Source of the DNA: Neodiprion pinetum
Taxonomy: Eukaryota; Arthropoda; Insecta; Hymenoptera; Diprionidae
Direction of reading: 5' to 3'
DNA length: 64,000 nucleotides
Assembly: GCF_021155775.2 (NCBI RefSeq)
Contig: NC_060232.1
Coordinates: 10,514,251 to 10,578,250, forward strand
How positions within the stretch are numbered: position 1 is the first letter of the stretch; each line of letters opens with the position of its first letter. Positions 60,721 through 64,000 of this stretch are shown one piece after another. The notes beneath the pieces were generated by a model that was not told the DNA's origin, did no database searches, and saw only the letters and a program-made list of their open reading frames with translations. Position numbers and translations under genes: made by a program.

Positions 60721-62513
60721 TTATAGCCAGACGTTTTCCGCCGTGATCCGATGATACTCGTTAAAGTATTCCTGCACATCCGGTTTTCGGTGAAAAATCG
60801 AGATAACGTGGCTTGATTCGATCGGTATTATGATAATAAACAAAGAGATACCATTGATGCGATTATTTCATCAGCAGATGATTTCGTACATGTTTCGATG
60901 TTGGCCTAATCCCGGAAATTAGGGGGACGAATTACGTCGCTGAAAACTTTAATCTCAACGCACTGATCGGGGGAAGAAAACCAGAGAAAGGCAGGCAGGA
61001 GTTTCAGGCTGGTGAACGGAAGACTCTTGATAAAGTCGCGCTGATTGTAGGCTTCGCGATCTTGCGGAGTTTGAGAACGACTATGAAGAGAAAGGGAGGA
61101 ACTAGCTGACCGAAAGGGTCGGGACGGGTGGAGGGAGGACGAGCAAACGTTTGCGGATACGACAGGGATTTCTGGTATATTTACCGGTCTTCCTTTCTAG
61201 TTGGAGCTTTTCAAATGAAGATACACACGCGGATAAGTGTAGGAGTATAGAAGAGTAGATCGGTCTAGCCGATTCGCGACTCCGTCAATATTTGGTGAAT
61301 TACTTGGGTCCTGAATTCGACGTTTCGACGTTTCGACGTACACTGGAACCTCGGTAAAAATCGAAATTAAACGTAAACTACGCTCGGAGTCAACCTTTGC
61401 TGTAGCCATTCTCTCTCTTCGTTTCTCTGAATTTGGATTTTCATTATTTGCAAAACGAATGTGCTAATAAATATTTTGAATGTTGAAAACTCGAAACGAG
61501 GCTTGTATTATCCAGAAGGAAGCACTACAAGACCGCGTAATTATCGAGTATCCTTTTGCATCCTTTTCCCAAATCGCAAGGAATTACCTTATGACGATTA
61601 ATTTTTAGTGCGCACGAGGAAGCAGCAATATTTTTTATTTATTTTGCTGTAAAGGGATACAGATTATATAGTGCAAGTAAATTATAGTGCAAACGCAACG
61701 AGATTTTACCGAACTACGTTTTTTCTACATATTTTTTTTTTATTTGCAACTTATTTATCCTGACCGTTGAGCGAATTGCGTGAGGATTTGTGAAAAGAAA
61801 GCAATACAAGTTGTTCCCTCCAAATCAGTACGAGGAGCTCAAGTTTTCCGCAACATTTACATTCGATTAAAGAGTTCTTCTCCCCGTCATTCAGCCCCTG
61901 CTTATCCCTCTAAGCTCATTGTCTCCGGAGAGAATGGATTTTTGTCAAATCCACGGCCCTTTTCTGAGTCACCTAAACTCTCCGAACGACCAAGACCGAC
62001 CGCAGATCTGGTTACTCGATTTGCTTACTCAAAAAGATTCCAATTCAATTGATACAGGTTACCGTTAGGAATTTGTAATGAAACTGAATACGACGAACGA
62101 CGCTGGGTGAATACCCTTTTTTTTTTCGAATGACATTCCATAGCCTTCGAAAGTCAACGTGCCTCCCTCTGGTGGCAGAAGAAGCGTTTTAAATTGATAT
62201 CCGTTGGGTGAATTGGGGCGGAGAGTGTTTGGAAAATTCATCCAAGAGCATATTGTCACTTTTTAATACACATTTCTTCCCAAAGTGTACGTGGCAAATA
62301 TCACAACAGATGGCCAGTGTCGTCCAGCCGTTGAAATTGCAGTGAGGTCGGTCGCAATTACTGAAGATCGCAGCGCACGGAGCGCAAACTTCCATCGACA
62401 ACGTCCAAGAATGTCAGATTATCAAAGATAGAGGCAGGAGTCCGGGGTTCGGAGTCCAGGGATGAGTTCGACGTGGAATGTACACTAGGAAATTCAATAA
62501 TACCGTCGAGACT
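60721..62513. other. anonymous DNA
   Basis: Mixed composition; 60,960-61,150 is purine-rich. A triple GACGTTTCGACG word occurs at about 61,318-61,340. No gene was recognised. Confidence 0.5.
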
Positions 62514-62543
62514 GGGTGGGTGGGTGGGTGGAGGGGGGGGGGG
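62514..62543 (+). other. G-quadruplex-capable G tract
   Basis: Four perfect GGGT units, then GGA and an eleven-G run. Four GGG runs separated by one-base loops are the textbook parallel G-quadruplex arrangement. It sits in a GC-richer 62.3-63.5 kb block. Formation in vivo is not shown. Confidence 0.8.
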
Positions 62544-64000
62544 ATAAAGGCGACGTCTTTTCAGGGCGCCGAGACGCCCTTTCGAACGAATTTCGTCAGA
62601 ACGATAAATAATACAATGGAATAGTGGGGTGAAGTGGCCGAAGAAAAGCGAGACAAAGAGAGCCACAGAGCAGAGGGATAGAACGCAGAAGAAAGGAGAG
62701 AAAGGGACAACGTCCAAATCCCGTCGCGTCGATTCCCTCAATGCAAACACTCGACGTTCTAAAATACAGTCACTTTGCCGAAAAAGACGTCCAAGATTAT
62801 GGCGCCGCATCGGAATTCCCCGAATTATTAACCCGATTGTTTAAATTTTAAATTACCCCCTTGCAGTTGGCAAAAATATTTGCTCCCCCGAGGGCAGCCC
62901 GTGTATTTGCGACTTCGTGGAGTAGAAGGGAAGTTCGTTTGTAGTGGCCGATCTCGAACCCATCGATGGATGATCAAACCAATTTCACGTTCAGTTGCAC
63001 GCCCCATTGGCTCCATCGGCGATTGGAAAAGTCGTGGTCAAGGATTTATCGAATTCAATGATCAGATATTGGTCAGGATTATTGTACGATAGTTTGAATA
63101 TCGCGTAAGGTGAATTGCGATTGGAAACCGATTGTCGAGAGTGGATGCACATCCCTTTATCCGAGGTCTGGTGCGTTGAAGAGGTCAATGGAGGGTGCAC
63201 GGCTACGAAACGGTACGGTCTCGTTATTCCAGAGACAGAGCTTACACCATTGAAGTAATCCCAGTTTTCTTTCGTCTCTCCGAGCGGACGGAAAGGGGAA
63301 AGGAAAAGAACGGCGATCGCATGAAAAGAAATACTCACTTGTCCGCGGTTTTGCCTCCATTCAGTCCGGCTTTCCCGGCATCTCTTGTTGCAATTTGCGA
63401 AAATTAGCTAGGTAACAAGCTTAGTCTCGGACACAAAGCGAACGCGATGTCATCTCCGTCATTCAGGAGCAGAGGGATCGGGATGTTTATGGAAGCCTCG
63501 GTCGAGCTGCTCGGTTTCAGAGGGTCTCAAACCCGCCCACGGAGGATTACCTCTGTCGTGTCGTGTACGCTGTATACAAACGAATATTGGAACCCTTCTG
63601 CGCTAATTCGAAATTATGCGTTTATTCGTTGATGCGGACGCCGCAGAATCTGTCAAGCGATTTATCGCGGTATCGATAACGAACAGCTGCACTGTAACAG
63701 ATTTCCTGTTTACTTCGGTTATACGCTCCACGCGCAACGTACTTCGCATCGAATAATTGTAGCGTAGGGACTGAGTGCGGAATCGATACTGCATAAGTCC
63801 GTGGAAAGTTTGGCACTCGATTTGATCGGCACAAAACGGGCCTGGGATATTGTACGATATAATATAGAAACAACATTACCGATCAATGCTCTTCGAGATG
63901 TTAGGAAAATGAGAAAAATTATTGAACGATAAAAATTATTGCAAATTGATCTTAAAACGTAAATCATGGTACGCATGTGAGTAAAATACATCCTATTCTG
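62544..64000. other. GC-richer anonymous DNA to the window end
   Basis: Overlapping frames on both strands of up to 150 codons have no domain resemblance. The CCCCCTTGCAG acceptor-like word ending at about 62,867 precedes a 70-codon frame with an ordinary look but no family. The window ends without a recognised gene edge. Confidence 0.4.

Noticed and set aside
62358..62810. 150-codon minus-strand frame with a proline run
   Set aside because: The proline run is the G-rich tract read backwards; the rest is not family-like.
1..64000. CRISPR arrays, prokaryotic operons, or endogenous viral genes
   Set aside because: No regularly spaced direct repeats with unique spacers, no operon-like gene runs, and no viral protein-like frame was seen.

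Overview
This window looks like nuclear DNA from an insect, most likely a hymenopteran. That is inferred from style, not from a diagnostic gene: mixed AT-rich and GC-richer stretches with no evident CpG depletion, abundant microsatellites, many short non-autonomous DNA-transposon-like repeats, no operon structure, and no long open reading frame over 64 kb. Nothing resembles bacterial, viral or organellar gene organisation.

Protein-coding content is sparse. The one stretch I can defend as a coding exon is at 31,873-32,090 (+). It is a first coding exon with a cysteine-rich, potentially palmitoylated N-terminus, ending in a consensus GTGAGT donor and preceded by a GC-richer, 5'UTR-like leader. 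Its next exon is not recognisable here, so the gene probably has a long first intron. A weaker candidate first exon at 17,475-17,524 (+) encodes a signal-anchor-like N-terminus ending at a GTAAGT donor. At 41,908-42,009 (+) a CTG/CTA microsatellite is read in frame as a leucine tract. I could not assign any remaining open frame to a family, and I treat them as chance.

The best-supported content is repetitive. It includes a TA-flanked MITE with pogo/Tigger-like inverted termini (54,777-55,254). A ~400-bp family has inverted copies at 1,383-1,777 and 56,622-57,024 plus a fragment at 488-600. A 'GTGGCC' family occurs as direct copies at 8,210-8,575 and 52,182-52,533. A group of foldback-like elements sharing a GGGGTGG-type left end lies at 16,197, 22,848, 25,788 and 37,762. 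Internally repeated or satellite-like pieces lie at 54,206-54,520 and 58,687-58,930. Simple-sequence tracts include a TTACG array, a C24 run, a GA tract and a GGGT/G-run that could form a G-quadruplex.

One RNA-like locus stands out: a tRNA-Arg-like sequence on the minus strand (about 60,643-60,720) with Pol III A and B boxes and a T6 terminator, but with a broken acceptor stem and an enlarged anticodon loop.

Layout: 0-16 kb is mostly anonymous with a few repeats. 16-18.8 kb is GC-richer with a possible first exon. 19-31 kb is repeat-bearing intergenic or intronic DNA. 31.7-33.5 kb holds the best exon and a GC-richer flank. 37-45 kb holds a foldback element, the TTACG array and a GC-richer block. 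49-64 kb is AT-rich with the clearest MITEs, the tRNA-like locus and the G-rich tract.
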